This document shows positions 45,656 to 54,608 of a stretch of DNA of 64,000 bases, in pieces; position 1 is the first letter of the stretch, and every line of letters begins with the position of its first letter. The notes under the pieces are model-generated. The model was not told the origin of the DNA. It did not search any database and saw only the letters and a program-made list of their open reading frames with translations. Source of the DNA: CAYMUR01 sp964393615 (GTDB taxonomy: Bacteria > Planctomycetota > Planctomycetia > Pirellulales > Pirellulaceae); the NCBI GenBank assembly GCA_964393615.1, contig CAYMUR010000001.1:1-64000 (forward strand), in the 5' to 3' direction. Both the position numbers and the translations under genes were made by a program.

Positions 45656-45704
45656 GGTTCGTGTCCGGCGTTAATTTTTCCAAGAAATGAACCCCAAAGC
45701 CTGC
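45610..45704 (+). promoter_or_regulatory. Leu attenuator: alternative 1:2 and 2:3 pairings
   Basis: Segment 1, CCTGCT at 45610-45615 inside the Leu codons, can pair with AGCAGG at 45644-45649 (segment 2). Segment 2, GCAGGC (45645-45650) and GGGTT (45655-45659), can instead pair with AACCC (45690-45694) and GCCTGC (45699-45704) in segment 3; the two helices are separated by a 4 x 4 internal loop. A ribosome stalled at the Leu codons would cover segment 1 and leave segment 2 free to pair with 3, blocking the terminator. A ribosome reaching the stop codon covers segment 2, so terminator 3:4 forms. Confidence 0.8.
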
Positions 45705-45730
45705 CAGAGAGTAGGCTTTGGGGTTTTTTT
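45692..45730 (+). terminator. Intrinsic terminator of the leu attenuator (3:4)
   Basis: CCCCAAAGCCT (45692-45702) and AGGCTTTGGGG (45713-45723) form a perfect 11 bp stem with a 10-base loop, followed by seven T. It lies 18 bp before leuA and 36 bp after the leader stop codon. Its 5' arm overlaps the antiterminator segment. Confidence 0.93.
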
Positions 45731-45748
45731 CATGACAGGTAGGCGATC

Positions 45749-47272
45749 ATGGCAGAAAAAAGACGCATCAAAATTTTTGATACCACGCTTCGTGACGGGG
45801 AACAATCTCCCGGCGCCAGTATGAACTTGAGCGAAAAGCTAGAGATCGCACAAGCTTTGGCCGATTTGGGGGTCGATATCATCGAAGCCGGTTTTCCAAT
45901 TGCCTCGCCAGGAGATTTTGAGGCGGTTCGTGAAGTCAGCATGAACGTTCGTGGGCCCACAATTTGTGGGCTGGCGCGATGTGCTGATCAGGATATTGAT
46001 CGCGCGTGGGAATCGTTGAAACATGCAACGAACACGCGTATTCACGTCTTCCTTGCCACCAGTGCTATCCACCGCGAATTTAAATTGCGGATGACGTCTG
46101 ACCAGATCATAGAACGTGCCCAGTACGGTGTACGTCGTGCCGTCGGATACTGCGATGATGTGGAATTCTCACCCGAAGACGCCGCTCGTACCGAATCCGA
46201 CTTTCTGTGTCGTGTCGTCGAAACGGCAATCGAAGCAGGTGCGACCACGATCAATATTCCCGATACGGTCGGTTATGCGACCACCAGGCACATGGGCGAT
46301 GTTATCCAGACACTCGTCAACCGTGTACCTAACATCGACAAAGTTACCATCAGCGTTCATTGCCATAATGACCTGGGGCTGGCGGTCGCCAACAGTCTAG
46401 CAGCGGTCGAAAACGGGGCTGGCCAGATCGAATGCACCATCAATGGTATTGGAGAACGAGCAGGCAACTGTTCACTCGAGGAAGTGGTCATGGCAATGCG
46501 CACACGTGGGGATTATTACGATGCCGATACCGGCATCCACACACCACGCCTTGTCCCTACCAGCCGTCTTGTCTCTGGAATTACAGGAATTCAAGTTCAA
46601 CGAAACAAAGCGATTGTAGGACAAAACGCATTTTCCCACGAAGCCGGCATTCACCAGGATGGAATGCTGAAAGAACGGACTACGTACGAAATCATGCGTC
46701 CAGAAGATGTCGGTTTTGCCAAAACTGATCTTGTTCTTGGCAAACACAGTGGGCGCGCCGCGTTAGCCGATCGTGCGAAACAGCTAGGATTTCACTTAAC
46801 CGGTGAAAAACTGCTCTCTGTCTTTGAGGAATTCAAAAAGTTGGCCGATAAAAAGAAAGAAATCTACGACGGGGATCTGCTGGCATTGATTAGTCAGCAA
46901 TATGACGACGTTCCAGAAGAATGGACACTGGTCACTTTTCACGTCTCTTCGTTAACGGGTGAAAAGCCACATGCCCAGTTAACACTACGCCAAGGTGATA
47001 AAGAAATAACCGAAGAAACCGATAAAGGTGATGGCCCGATCGATGCCGCTTTCTGGGCTGTTGAAAAGATCACCGGAATTAAACTTCTCTGCAAAGATTA
47101 TCAAATGCGCAGCTCAACTGTTGGCCGAGATGCCCTCGGCGAAGCCAGTATCGAAGTCGAATTTCAAGGTGAATCCTATCGGGGCCGGGGAGTTTCAACG
47201 AACACGGTGGAAGCCACCATCAAAGCAATCCTAAATGCTGTCAACCGTATCGCAAGAAAGAAGAAGGAGTGA
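45749..47272 (+). CDS. leuA: 2-isopropylmalate synthase
   Basis: This 507-residue enzyme performs the first committed step of leucine synthesis, joining acetyl-CoA and 2-oxoisovalerate. The HMG-CoA lyase-like barrel has the signature DTTLRDGEQSPGASM near residue 10 and SVHCHNDLGLAVANSL near 200. The C-terminal regulatory domain (VTFHVSSLTGE onwards), which binds leucine in the family, is present, so feedback inhibition is likely. It is preceded by a leucine attenuator and followed by a DUF420 gene whose GTG overlaps the stop codon. Confidence 0.97.
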   Translation: MAEKRRIKIFDTTLRDGEQSPGASMNLSEKLEIAQALADLGVDIIEAGFPIASPGDFEAVREVSMNVRGPTICGLARCADQDIDRAWESLKHATNTRIHVFLATSAIHREFKLRMTSDQIIERAQYGVRRAVGYCDDVEFSPEDAARTESDFLCRVVETAIEAGATTINIPDTVGYATTRHMGDVIQTLVNRVPNIDKVTISVHCHNDLGLAVANSLAAVENGAGQIECTINGIGERAGNCSLEEVVMAMRTRGDYYDADTGIHTPRLVPTSRLVSGITGIQVQRNKAIVGQNAFSHEAGIHQDGMLKERTTYEIMRPEDVGFAKTDLVLGKHSGRAALADRAKQLGFHLTGEKLLSVFEEFKKLADKKKEIYDGDLLALISQQYDDVPEEWTLVTFHVSSLTGEKPHAQLTLRQGDKEITEETDKGDGPIDAAFWAVEKITGIKLLCKDYQMRSSTVGRDALGEASIEVEFQGESYRGRGVSTNTVEATIKAILNAVNRIARKKKE

Positions 47273-47808
47273 AAAGTAGCACGCTGCTGTGTAGTATGCT
47301 GCTGGGACAACAATTTCCCGGCATCAATGGATTCCTGAAAACCAGGGCAACGTTGATGCTAGATATTGTTTTTCTGGCCATGTTCGTCATCGTCCCGGTC
47401 ATGCTGTACAGCATTTACCTGGTTCGGTACCAACGTCGATACCAGTTACACAAACAGATACAACTGGCACTGGGAACAGTTTTGTTGATAGCAGTGACGG
47501 CCTTCGAGACCGAGCAATTTCTAGTTCCATGGGAGGATCGCGCTACACCCTCTCCCTATTTTCATAGCGACAACCAGTGGACCAGTCCCGTGGGAATCAG
47601 TCTGCTCGTGCACTTATCTTTTGCGATACCTACGTTTTTCTTATGGATCTACGTCATGGTCCAGGCTTGGCGTAAATTCCCCCCCAATCCGGTTCCAAAT
47701 GATTACAGCCCAAAACACCGTCTCTTGGCGCGCCTGGCGGCTTTTTCAATGACGATGACCGCTATCACGGGCTGGATATTCTACTATCTGGCTTTCGTTG
47801 CAAGCTAA
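47269..47808 (+). CDS. DUF420 integral membrane protein
   Basis: The 179 residues contain about four transmembrane helices. NGFLKTRATLMLDIVFLAMF, LVRYQRRYQLHKQIQLALG and GWIFYYLAF match the DUF420 family, small membrane proteins often near cytochrome oxidase genes. GTG 47269 overlaps the leuA TGA stop (GTGA), with AAGGAG directly before it; ATG 47296 is the alternative start. It is probably translated with leuA, but a link to leucine metabolism is not obvious. Confidence 0.8.
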   Translation: MKSSTLLCSMLLGQQFPGINGFLKTRATLMLDIVFLAMFVIVPVMLYSIYLVRYQRRYQLHKQIQLALGTVLLIAVTAFETEQFLVPWEDRATPSPYFHSDNQWTSPVGISLLVHLSFAIPTFFLWIYVMVQAWRKFPPNPVPNDYSPKHRLLARLAAFSMTMTAITGWIFYYLAFVAS

Positions 47809-48377
47809 CGTTGACGGAGCCACATTTGTGTCGCAGCCACTATGTTTGGCTCCTCGATCTGAGCGCGACAATCGTCCAAATCGAAAAGATAAACCATGCC
47901 GGACAAGTCGAATTCACGGACCATGCCGACTTTGCCACGACAATACCTAACCCATCCATTGCGAATTCAAAACATCCAGCGACCAAAGACAAGCATACGG
48001 ATTGCGTATTTCAGGTCATTCCAATGAGGCCAAACCATGACAAAGTTACCGTGACTGGCCAAACTGGACCTGCTTTGTACAATTTTCGACGCTACATCAG
48101 CTCTCTCTGCTCCAAGCAGTGTTCTAGGTGCTATGGTTCTCTATACCAAGTTGCAGCCGTTAATAGGCAAGAACGGTTTCGAAACTGACGTAAGATAAGC
48201 CCGCCGTATCCATTGATGCGGTAGGACCAGTTGTTCCGATTCTGCCGAACATTTCCCCCGCAAATGGCGGCTACGACCAGGTAAAGCATCCATCGCTAAA
48301 AAAATCACCTAAACTTGCAATGCAGATACATTCCAAAAATGTAGGCCTTTTGACAACTGAAGTTAGTTGAGGACGAC
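47809..48377. other. Intergenic region
   Basis: About 570 bp follow the leuA-DUF420 unit. A frame at 47811-48188 is open but looks non-coding. GGAGCCA (47816-47822) and TGGCTCC (47847-47853) can form a 7 bp stem just after the DUF420 stop, without a T run. Confidence 0.4.
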
Positions 48378-49070
48378 ATGAGTTTCCTGAAGAATTTCTT
48401 CACCAAGGTTTTTGACGAAAAAGAAATGGCGGAAGCCAGCAGCTTTGAACGCATTTCCAATCAACAACTCGAAGAGCACATGGACGTTTCGCAATATGGC
48501 AATTTCACCCTCACGGACGCCGTACGCCCTTCGTACGACCTCAAAGTCACTCCAGCCGAAGGTTATCGGCATGACGAGTACCACGATAAGGAGGCGAATA
48601 CGGTCGTCCCCGTCGTCATGGCATCGATCTCCAAAGAGACCGTATTCGAGGTTTTCATGGAAATGCTCGACCCGCTTGGCCCAGTCGTCGACGTGGTTCT
48701 TGAAACAAGTCACCAAGGACCGCAGCCAGACCACGAGGACATGTATCGAGAACACATCGATATACCGGTACTCAAAAGCATTCTCTGGGATTATGAAGAG
48801 CTGCTAATAAACGACGGCTGTACAGGAATCGCAGTCCTGAACCCGAAGCTCTGTCAAGAAGTTCAATTTGACGAACACAAGCTTTTGATCGGATATGGCA
48901 AACCGCTTGTGGATTTTGAAGAGATCCTGCAGGATCACAAAATCCCCCACCAGGAACAGATCAAATTTATCACCGAAGCAGAGCACGTGCATGCTTCGAA
49001 TGAGACCTTCCTGGAAAAATTTGCCGAATTGAAACTCCAACTTGGCATGGACGAAATGTGCGTTTATTAG
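48378..49070 (+). CDS. Conserved protein of unknown function
   Basis: This 230-residue soluble, acidic protein has no signal peptide (MSFLKNFFTKVFDEKEMAE). Segments such as VPVVMASISKETVFEVFMEM and LIGYGKPLVDFEEIL look like mixed alpha/beta structure. The chain has many His and acidic residues. I do not recognise the family. It is a single-gene unit between a 570 bp gap and an apparent hairpin terminator. Confidence 0.65.
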   Translation: MSFLKNFFTKVFDEKEMAEASSFERISNQQLEEHMDVSQYGNFTLTDAVRPSYDLKVTPAEGYRHDEYHDKEANTVVPVVMASISKETVFEVFMEMLDPLGPVVDVVLETSHQGPQPDHEDMYREHIDIPVLKSILWDYEELLINDGCTGIAVLNPKLCQEVQFDEHKLLIGYGKPLVDFEEILQDHKIPHQEQIKFITEAEHVHASNETFLEKFAELKLQLGMDEMCVY

Positions 49071-49099
49071 CCGATATCCAAGGTCAAGAAAAGACCAGA

Positions 49100-49138
49100 G
49101 CCGCTCGGATCATGATCCGGACGGCCCTTTCTCGTTGT
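49100..49138 (+). terminator. Possible terminator after the unknown gene
   Basis: GCCG and CGGC enclose, after a 2 x 2 bulge, the perfect palindrome CGGATCATGATCCG, 30 bp after the stop codon. The following sequence is only moderately T-rich. Confidence 0.35.
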
Positions 49139-49171
49139 TTCAGTTAATAGGCCGGAAAACCGACTTACGGA

Positions 49172-49384
49172 CTATCTCTTTCTCCGTTTGGCAGCCTTCT
49201 TCTTAGTGGCCTTCTTCTTAGTGGCCTTTTTCTTAGTGGCCTTTTTCTTAGTGGCCTTCTTCTTGGTGGCCTTTTTCTTAGTGGCCTTCTTCTTGGTGGC
49301 CTTCTTCTTAGCCGCCTTCTTGCGCTTTGGAGCTGCCTTTCGCTTGGCAGCCTTCTTCTTCTTTGTCGCCTTTTTCTTGGCCAC
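49172..49384 (-). CDS. Lysine-rich histone H1-like protein
   Basis: The best start is GTG 49384, which has GGAGG 7 bases upstream. It gives 70 residues: MAKKKATKKKKAAKRK..., then seven tandem KKKAT units and a basic end KKKAAKRRKR. By my count 38 residues are Lys and 5 Arg; there is no acidic residue. This is the make-up of bacterial histone H1-like (HC1/AlgP-like) tails that bind and condense DNA, in keeping with compact planctomycete nucleoids. The whole protein is tail-like; no folded domain is visible. An in-frame extension to 49453 is open but lacks a ribosome binding site. Confidence 0.75.
   Translation of the reverse strand: MAKKKATKKKKAAKRKAAPKRKKAAKKKATKKKATKKKATKKKATKKKATKKKATKKKATKKKAAKRRKR
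49196..49311. repeat. 15 bp coding tandem repeat
   Basis: On the minus strand the unit is AAGAAGGCCACTAAG or close variants, seven copies in a row, differing only at synonymous third positions (AAG/AAA, ACT/ACC). It encodes the KKKAT repeats of the H1-like protein and could expand or contract by slippage without a frameshift. Confidence 0.85.
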
Positions 49385-50576
49385 AGTCCGTCCTCCATAA
49401 AAAAGGGTGTGTCGAACCCGTCTCGTTCGGTAATGGATATCCAAACCGTCCAAGTCGCGACACTAAAAACAACCACCTCCCTGTAACGCTCCTCTACGCT
49501 ACAGAGCGCTTTGCCGTTTGAGCACTCCGTGTCCAAACAAACAAAGCAAAGTGGCAAACATTAATCACGCTTCTTCTACATTTGTAATAAACAAATGATC
49601 TGCTGCAAGCCTCTTTTCGGTAAATCTTCAAAATCGTGGTACGTTCGTCAAGACCAAGTTATCGTTTTAATAAAATTTTTTAACGTCTGTTCGCTATTCC
49701 CATCGCAAACAAAAGCGAGTCGTGAGCCCTCCAAGACATCCTTCAGCCATCGCGTCCGAGTGCCCTAGGATTATCATTTTTGCGATCGGAATACGCCGTC
49801 CTTTTCTTGCAAACTTCGACGCAACAAAAACGTATCGGACCCCAAGCTCCCACCACGTTCAAGCAAAGCCGTGTCCCTGCTTCGTTGCTGTCATGTAAAC
49901 ATTTCTCCGGCCTTTATCTCCATGACAAGCCTCAGCCTCATCACAATAATACGCGTTATTTAAGGCAGAAAACGTATTTTGCAGGCAATGGCTGCCACAT
50001 CACTCACGAACTTTTCAGCGATCGCAACTTTCAACAGAAACCTTCCAGCGATTATCAGCATGAGTCAATCAATCAACCCATGACCTCACTCCGTTGGTTT
50101 CGAAAGAATGAACTGCCTGCAAGATTTTTATTCGTAATTTCCCATTTCTGCAAACCCTCTTTGTGAATTGAGTCAGTCTGATTCGTTGTACAAAATGGTA
50201 CCTGACCACCTTCGGTAAATGGTCCGATTATCCAAGGAAAATTTTTTTTGAAAAAAAACAAGATTGTGGTCTAAAATTGGTGATTTGGTGAAAATATTTC
50301 CTAATCCATTCCCCATTCACTGAATTACGAAAAGAAGACAACATCAATGACAACCAACCACGAACCGGTCCCGGCAGCCAAGAAAGTCCGTTGCTAATGC
50401 GTCACGAAGGTGGCGTCGTTCTCATTGGTTTTCTACCGTTTTTTGGTACCCAAAGACCCTGCCGCCCGTTCTCCCAGATCGAAAATTATCCATCTCTCCT
50501 GTTCTGATCACAAAAAGTCGTTAATGCCCCGCTTTACCCAGACAGCATCCAGTACCGTGTGGACCAGTCGAATGAA
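49385..50576. other. Large intergenic region
   Basis: About 1.2 kb upstream of the H1-like gene. A frame at 49780-50166 has no recognisable content. The repeat CATTTGT/ACAAATG (49579-49597, 5-base loop) and AT-rich stretches at 49665-49682 and 50236-50260 are the only structures I noted. No RNA gene is recognised. Confidence 0.4.
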
Positions 50577-51377
50577 CTAGTAAAGTGAAATCTGCGTTCC
50601 ATCTGATAGCTGACCGCAAGGCTGGGAACGTCTCAGCGGTATCCCAACGATGCAACGGCAATCGGGAGACAAAGACCTTAGATAAAGCGCATTCCAGATA
50701 GAACCAGAGCGACGAACCGGTTTCTGAGACGGATTCCAGTGCGACATCATTTCGGACCAAGCTTCCGCTTGTTGACTTGGACGTACGTGAATCGGGTCAA
50801 ATCCGTACCAATTTCTGTCAGGTCGCACCAGTGCTACTTGGTAAGATGTAGCCAGTTCCCTAATTCGCTCATTGAGAGCAGTTGCCCGAGTGAAAACCGT
50901 CTCCAAAGTCAACCGCGACCGGGGAAATAGCAACGTCCGAAATAGTTTAAATCGCCAATCTGGCAGCTGATGTAAACTGCCGAGTGGAAGCTCCGTCATG
51001 ATGATGTGGGCATTGACCTCTCGCAACCGTTGCAAACAGCATTCGACCCAAGCAGCAATCGAATCTTCGTCTGCTCCATAGAGGATATCATTCCCGATAT
51101 CTGTGACAAAAGCCGCTGTGCGCTCTACATGCTGCTGGGACAATACCGACCACAATTTACATTCGATGATACCAGGCAATGTCCTCCCTAAAACACGGCT
51201 CGCTACCCCGTAGGAACGCCCATGACCTGCCACCATCAACAGATCGGCTGGCGTTTCCCAGGTATTACATGCCGTCTGGACAACCGTTGCAATGTTTCGG
51301 ACAAGATTACTCGCGCCGAGCAGCACGATCCGCTGGCTAAAATGCTTCGTTGGCTCTATGGCCCGTTCGCCAATCAC
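50577..51377 (-). CDS. SGNH/GDSL-like hydrolase
   Basis: The 266 residues show the family blocks in order: LLGASNLVRN (block I, Ser), GHGRSYG (Gly block), DIGNDILYG (block III, Asn) and DPIHVRPSQ (block V, Asp-x-x-His). These support an esterase-type catalytic triad. There is no signal peptide. The first codon is GTG 51377, which overlaps the stop of the upstream protease gene by four bases (GTGA), with AGGAG upstream. The substrate is unknown; linkage to a site-2 protease is unusual. Confidence 0.7.
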   Translation of the reverse strand: MIGERAIEPTKHFSQRIVLLGASNLVRNIATVVQTACNTWETPADLLMVAGHGRSYGVASRVLGRTLPGIIECKLWSVLSQQHVERTAAFVTDIGNDILYGADEDSIAAWVECCLQRLREVNAHIIMTELPLGSLHQLPDWRFKLFRTLLFPRSRLTLETVFTRATALNERIRELATSYQVALVRPDRNWYGFDPIHVRPSQQAEAWSEMMSHWNPSQKPVRRSGSIWNALYLRSLSPDCRCIVGIPLRRSQPCGQLSDGTQISLY

Positions 51378-52147
51378 CAGGGATGTCTCCTGAATCCAGC
51401 ACCGCGGTAGCTCTGTAAAAGCTGGTAATTGCTATAGGCCAGATATGCAAACATCATCGCCAGGAATGGAACCGAGCGAAAACTGTAGACAGCCAGCACA
51501 GCCCCGGTGATGACCGATAACCAAAGTGAGTGCTGGACCCCATCACGGGCACTGTACTTCATCAACAATTCACGAGAGATCTGACCACCGTCGAGCGGAT
51601 ACACTGGCAACAGGTTCATCAGCCCCCAAAAAATATTGACATACAGCGCCCAGTGTATCACCGCACGGCACCAGGGTCCGTAAGTGGCCAGCGTAATCTC
51701 CCAGTTCAACGGGGACCGAAACTTGACATCAGCACCCAGCAAACATGCCACCATCACCACCAACGCCGCCAATGAAAAACCAGCGCCGGGCCCCGCCGCT
51801 GCAATTAAAACTTGTGCATATCCGCGATTACCTCGGCGTTGATAGGATGAAACATTGGCCGTAAAGCCTCCGTCGTATCGTGCAAATCCCCCCATGGCGT
51901 ACAAGGTCACCGACGGATTCCAACCGAAGTATCGCATTGTCAGCGCGTGTCCCATCTCGTGCACCAAAATCGAGACAAAGAAAACGGCCAGCCAAACGAA
52001 GAGCAAGAAGTGCTGGTCGCCAACGTTCCCGATCCCCAACACAGCGCCGACCAGCCAAAACATTGGATGCACGCGAACCGGAATTCCAAACAAACTGAAA
52101 TAAAGGTCGTATTGTGTTCGAGGGGGATCCGTCAGAAGCATTTGCAC
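51374..52147 (-). CDS. Site-2 protease-like M50 metalloprotease
   Basis: This 257-residue membrane protein has the zinc motif LVHEMGHALT (HExxH at 63-67) inside a hydrophobic segment, and the third ligand motif NLLPVYPLDGGQ near residue 178-189. It lacks a PDZ domain. About six membrane helices are seen. Members cleave membrane-bound regulators within the bilayer, so a role in signal transduction is inferred. The downstream hydrolase overlaps it by 4 bp. Confidence 0.85.
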   Translation of the reverse strand: MQMLLTDPPRTQYDLYFSLFGIPVRVHPMFWLVGAVLGIGNVGDQHFLLFVWLAVFFVSILVHEMGHALTMRYFGWNPSVTLYAMGGFARYDGGFTANVSSYQRRGNRGYAQVLIAAAGPGAGFSLAALVVMVACLLGADVKFRSPLNWEITLATYGPWCRAVIHWALYVNIFWGLMNLLPVYPLDGGQISRELLMKYSARDGVQHSLWLSVITGAVLAVYSFRSVPFLAMMFAYLAYSNYQLLQSYRGAGFRRHPW

Positions 52148-52308
52148 TTCCCAGATACAGTTCTTAGAATGGTCAAATCTCTTTTCTCAGGCCAAGCTCA
52201 TCCTAACAAAGCTCATTCGGGGTCTGCAACACAGAACCGGTCCTCTCAGAATTACCATGCAACGCCGGGGCACAACAAGTCGCCGAACCGTGCCCCGCAG
52301 CCAAGGGA

Positions 52309-53565
52309 TTAGGCCGCCTGTTTCGATGCTATTTCCCCTGAAAAGCCTGGCAGATAGTGCGGACGCGGTGTGTCAATCTCGCATGGGTACACATGCTGCA
52401 AAATATAATCAGCACAACGCTGAGAGGCTCCCGGCACACAAAAACTATTTCGAAGCTTTTGCATCCGCTGGACGGTTTGCTGGTAGACAGGATCATCGGT
52501 CAGCCATTGGAGCACGTGCTCAGCTATCTGGGCCGACTTGTCACGACAAGTAGGATATTCGGGCAAAAGAACCTGGTCTGCCCAGGAAGCATCCGAGTCA
52601 TAGGGCCGGGGGTGCTCTGAAAAGGGATTGCCATCCGCCAACATGTTGACCAGCGTAATATATTTAACTTTGACCAACGGGCGTAGCAGGTGGTAGGTCA
52701 GAGGATTGAGCCAATAGTGGATGACTGTCGGTTTACTATGGAACAACAGTTCCAGTGACACGGATCCAGAACATGCCATACAACAGTGGGCCAAATGGAT
52801 TAACTCCTGCGTGCGTCCAACGACAACTTCAACCTCGCTATTCTCCTGTCGACAAATGTCAATCGCCAGGCGAGCTTGCCGTTCATTGTAACTGGCAATA
52901 ACGAAACGCGCGTCAGGTAGCCTCTGTTGTACAATGCGTGCAGCTTTTAAAAACCATTTTAAATTGGCCTTCACTTCGTGTTGCCGAGAACCAGGTAAAA
53001 TCGTTACCAGCGGCCGCGAAGTATTACGGTACGAATCCAGAAACGCAACGTCCAGTTTCTGATCCGCCAACTGGTCGAAGTATGGGTGTCCTACATAAGT
53101 CGCATGACAACCGTGACGACGAAACCATGACTGCTCAAACGGAAGCTTACAGAGAACATGGTCGGTCAACCGTTTCATTTTTCGGACCCGCCAGCGAGCC
53201 CATGCCCACACCTGGGGAGTTCCGTAGTAAAAAACGGGAATTCCGTGAGCCTTCGCACGTCTCGCAATCCACCAGTTAAACCCCGGATAATCAATCAACA
53301 CCACAGCGTCAGGTCGGTGATGGCAAAAATAGCGATCGGCTTGGCTCAACAATGCCAGAAATTTGGGAATCTGCCACAGAACAGGTCCGATGCCCATGAC
53401 AGCAAGCTGCGTAAGATCAGCATGCAAGCTGACCCCGGCGGAACTCATTTTGGAACCACCATAGCCAACACAGGACAAGTCCGGTCGCTGGCGACGAAGT
53501 GCCGTCACCAAATTGGATCCATGCAAATCGCCACTAGGCTCACCAACAGAAAAAAAAACTTCCAT
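52309..53565 (-). CDS. lpxB: Lipid-A-disaccharide synthase
   Basis: This 418-residue GT19 glycosyltransferase joins two acylated glucosamine precursors in lipid A synthesis at the inner membrane. The N-terminal FFSVGEPSGDLHGSNL, GIGPVLWQIPKFL, IDYPGFNWWIARRAKAHG, and the C-terminal CSGSVSLELL and YNER-type blocks are all present. The start ATG 53565 is preferred because the family usually begins within a few residues of this motif. Its presence implies an LPS-bearing outer membrane. Confidence 0.93.
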   Translation of the reverse strand: MEVFFSVGEPSGDLHGSNLVTALRRQRPDLSCVGYGGSKMSSAGVSLHADLTQLAVMGIGPVLWQIPKFLALLSQADRYFCHHRPDAVVLIDYPGFNWWIARRAKAHGIPVFYYGTPQVWAWARWRVRKMKRLTDHVLCKLPFEQSWFRRHGCHATYVGHPYFDQLADQKLDVAFLDSYRNTSRPLVTILPGSRQHEVKANLKWFLKAARIVQQRLPDARFVIASYNERQARLAIDICRQENSEVEVVVGRTQELIHLAHCCMACSGSVSLELLFHSKPTVIHYWLNPLTYHLLRPLVKVKYITLVNMLADGNPFSEHPRPYDSDASWADQVLLPEYPTCRDKSAQIAEHVLQWLTDDPVYQQTVQRMQKLRNSFCVPGASQRCADYILQHVYPCEIDTPRPHYLPGFSGEIASKQAA

Positions 53566-53725
53566 GTCGTCTGTTGATATTTCCGAGCAACTTAACCAAG
53601 CGTCCACACACACCGCAAACCGGATGGTCCAAACCTGGTCCACCAATCCGTGAACTCCGGATCGCGGTTTGCTGCCTGCGTTCTTGGCCTCTAAGCTCTC
53701 TTAGCTTCTAAACGCTGTCGTCACT

Positions 53726-54187
53726 CTACTCAACGTTCTTAAAAGCTTTACCAAAGATGTCGGCGCCAAACAGTTTTGCAAACTGATCATCTGCCGACAA
53801 TTTCTTGGCCCAGCCGCGACAGTTATTGCAGCAAAACAATACGTCCACACCCGCTACCTCCAAGGCAGTCGATTCTTTAATCGGTCCCTTGGATTTAGGA
53901 CACTTGACTTGCTTAACCTGCTTGGTTGCTACCTTCTGATGGTTGGCCCGAGCCAGAAACTTGTCCGTATTCTTCGCAAATGCTTTGGGACAATTCTGAC
54001 AACAAAAATAAACATCAGCGCCATCGTGTTCCAGCTTCGCAGACTTATCAACTGGCTTTTTTGAAATAGGGCAGAGGATTTTCTTGAAATCGATGCCGTC
54101 TTCCGCTTCATCTCCAACGGTCAACGTATTCAGACTCACCGACAACAGAACAATCAGACTCAAACCAAGTAAAACACGCAATTTCAT
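53726..54187 (-). CDS. Secreted two-domain YHS-like metal-binding protein
   Basis: AGGAGGT lies 5-6 bases before the ATG. The 153-residue protein has a signal peptide (MKLRVLLGLSLIVLLSVSL). Two copies of a YHS/TRASH-like unit follow: CPISKKPVDK...YFCCQNCPKAF and CPKSKGPIKE...LFCCNNCRGWA. Each supplies three or four Cys suitable for a metal such as copper, zinc or iron. Periplasmic metal handling is a guess. It starts the minus-strand series that continues into lpxB. Confidence 0.75.
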   Translation of the reverse strand: MKLRVLLGLSLIVLLSVSLNTLTVGDEAEDGIDFKKILCPISKKPVDKSAKLEHDGADVYFCCQNCPKAFAKNTDKFLARANHQKVATKQVKQVKCPKSKGPIKESTALEVAGVDVLFCCNNCRGWAKKLSADDQFAKLFGADIFGKAFKNVE

Positions 54188-54608
54188 AGCAACCTCCTGA
54201 GATATTCACAAAACAGGGACAATTTTAGTTTCAATAACAGCCCAGACTAACATAGTGGGATCTACACAGGCACGGTAGCCATTTGGCACCGTAAACGTTA
54301 TAGACTGCCCATAGGGCTCTGTACTTATAATCGGCAAGAATAACTAACGGGTCAAGACAGGTTGAAATTTTCTGCAGCTCAGGCGGTCGCTTGAACCGCG
54401 CCCCAGGGGAGAGCGTTTCGACCTTATCTCCCCCCCTCGAAATATCGGCGTTCCTATCACAAAAACACCAAGGACAGCATCATTTCTTGACCTGGACTAG
54501 ATTTGTGACGATTGCTACATGGCTTAAACGCCTAAAAACATTCCTGGCAGAGGCACTCATCTGTGGAAATATGACCCGCTGTTCGGAAAATCTGATGCAG
54601 AAAAAAAA
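54188..54608. other. Divergent intergenic region
   Basis: About 420 bp between the YHS-like gene (minus) and the symporter (plus) must contain both promoters. I see no clear motif. Confidence 0.4.

Noticed and set aside
47811..48188. 125-codon plus-strand frame after the DUF420 gene.
   Set aside because: No ribosome binding site, no domain and an unusual composition for a protein; it is probably non-coding.
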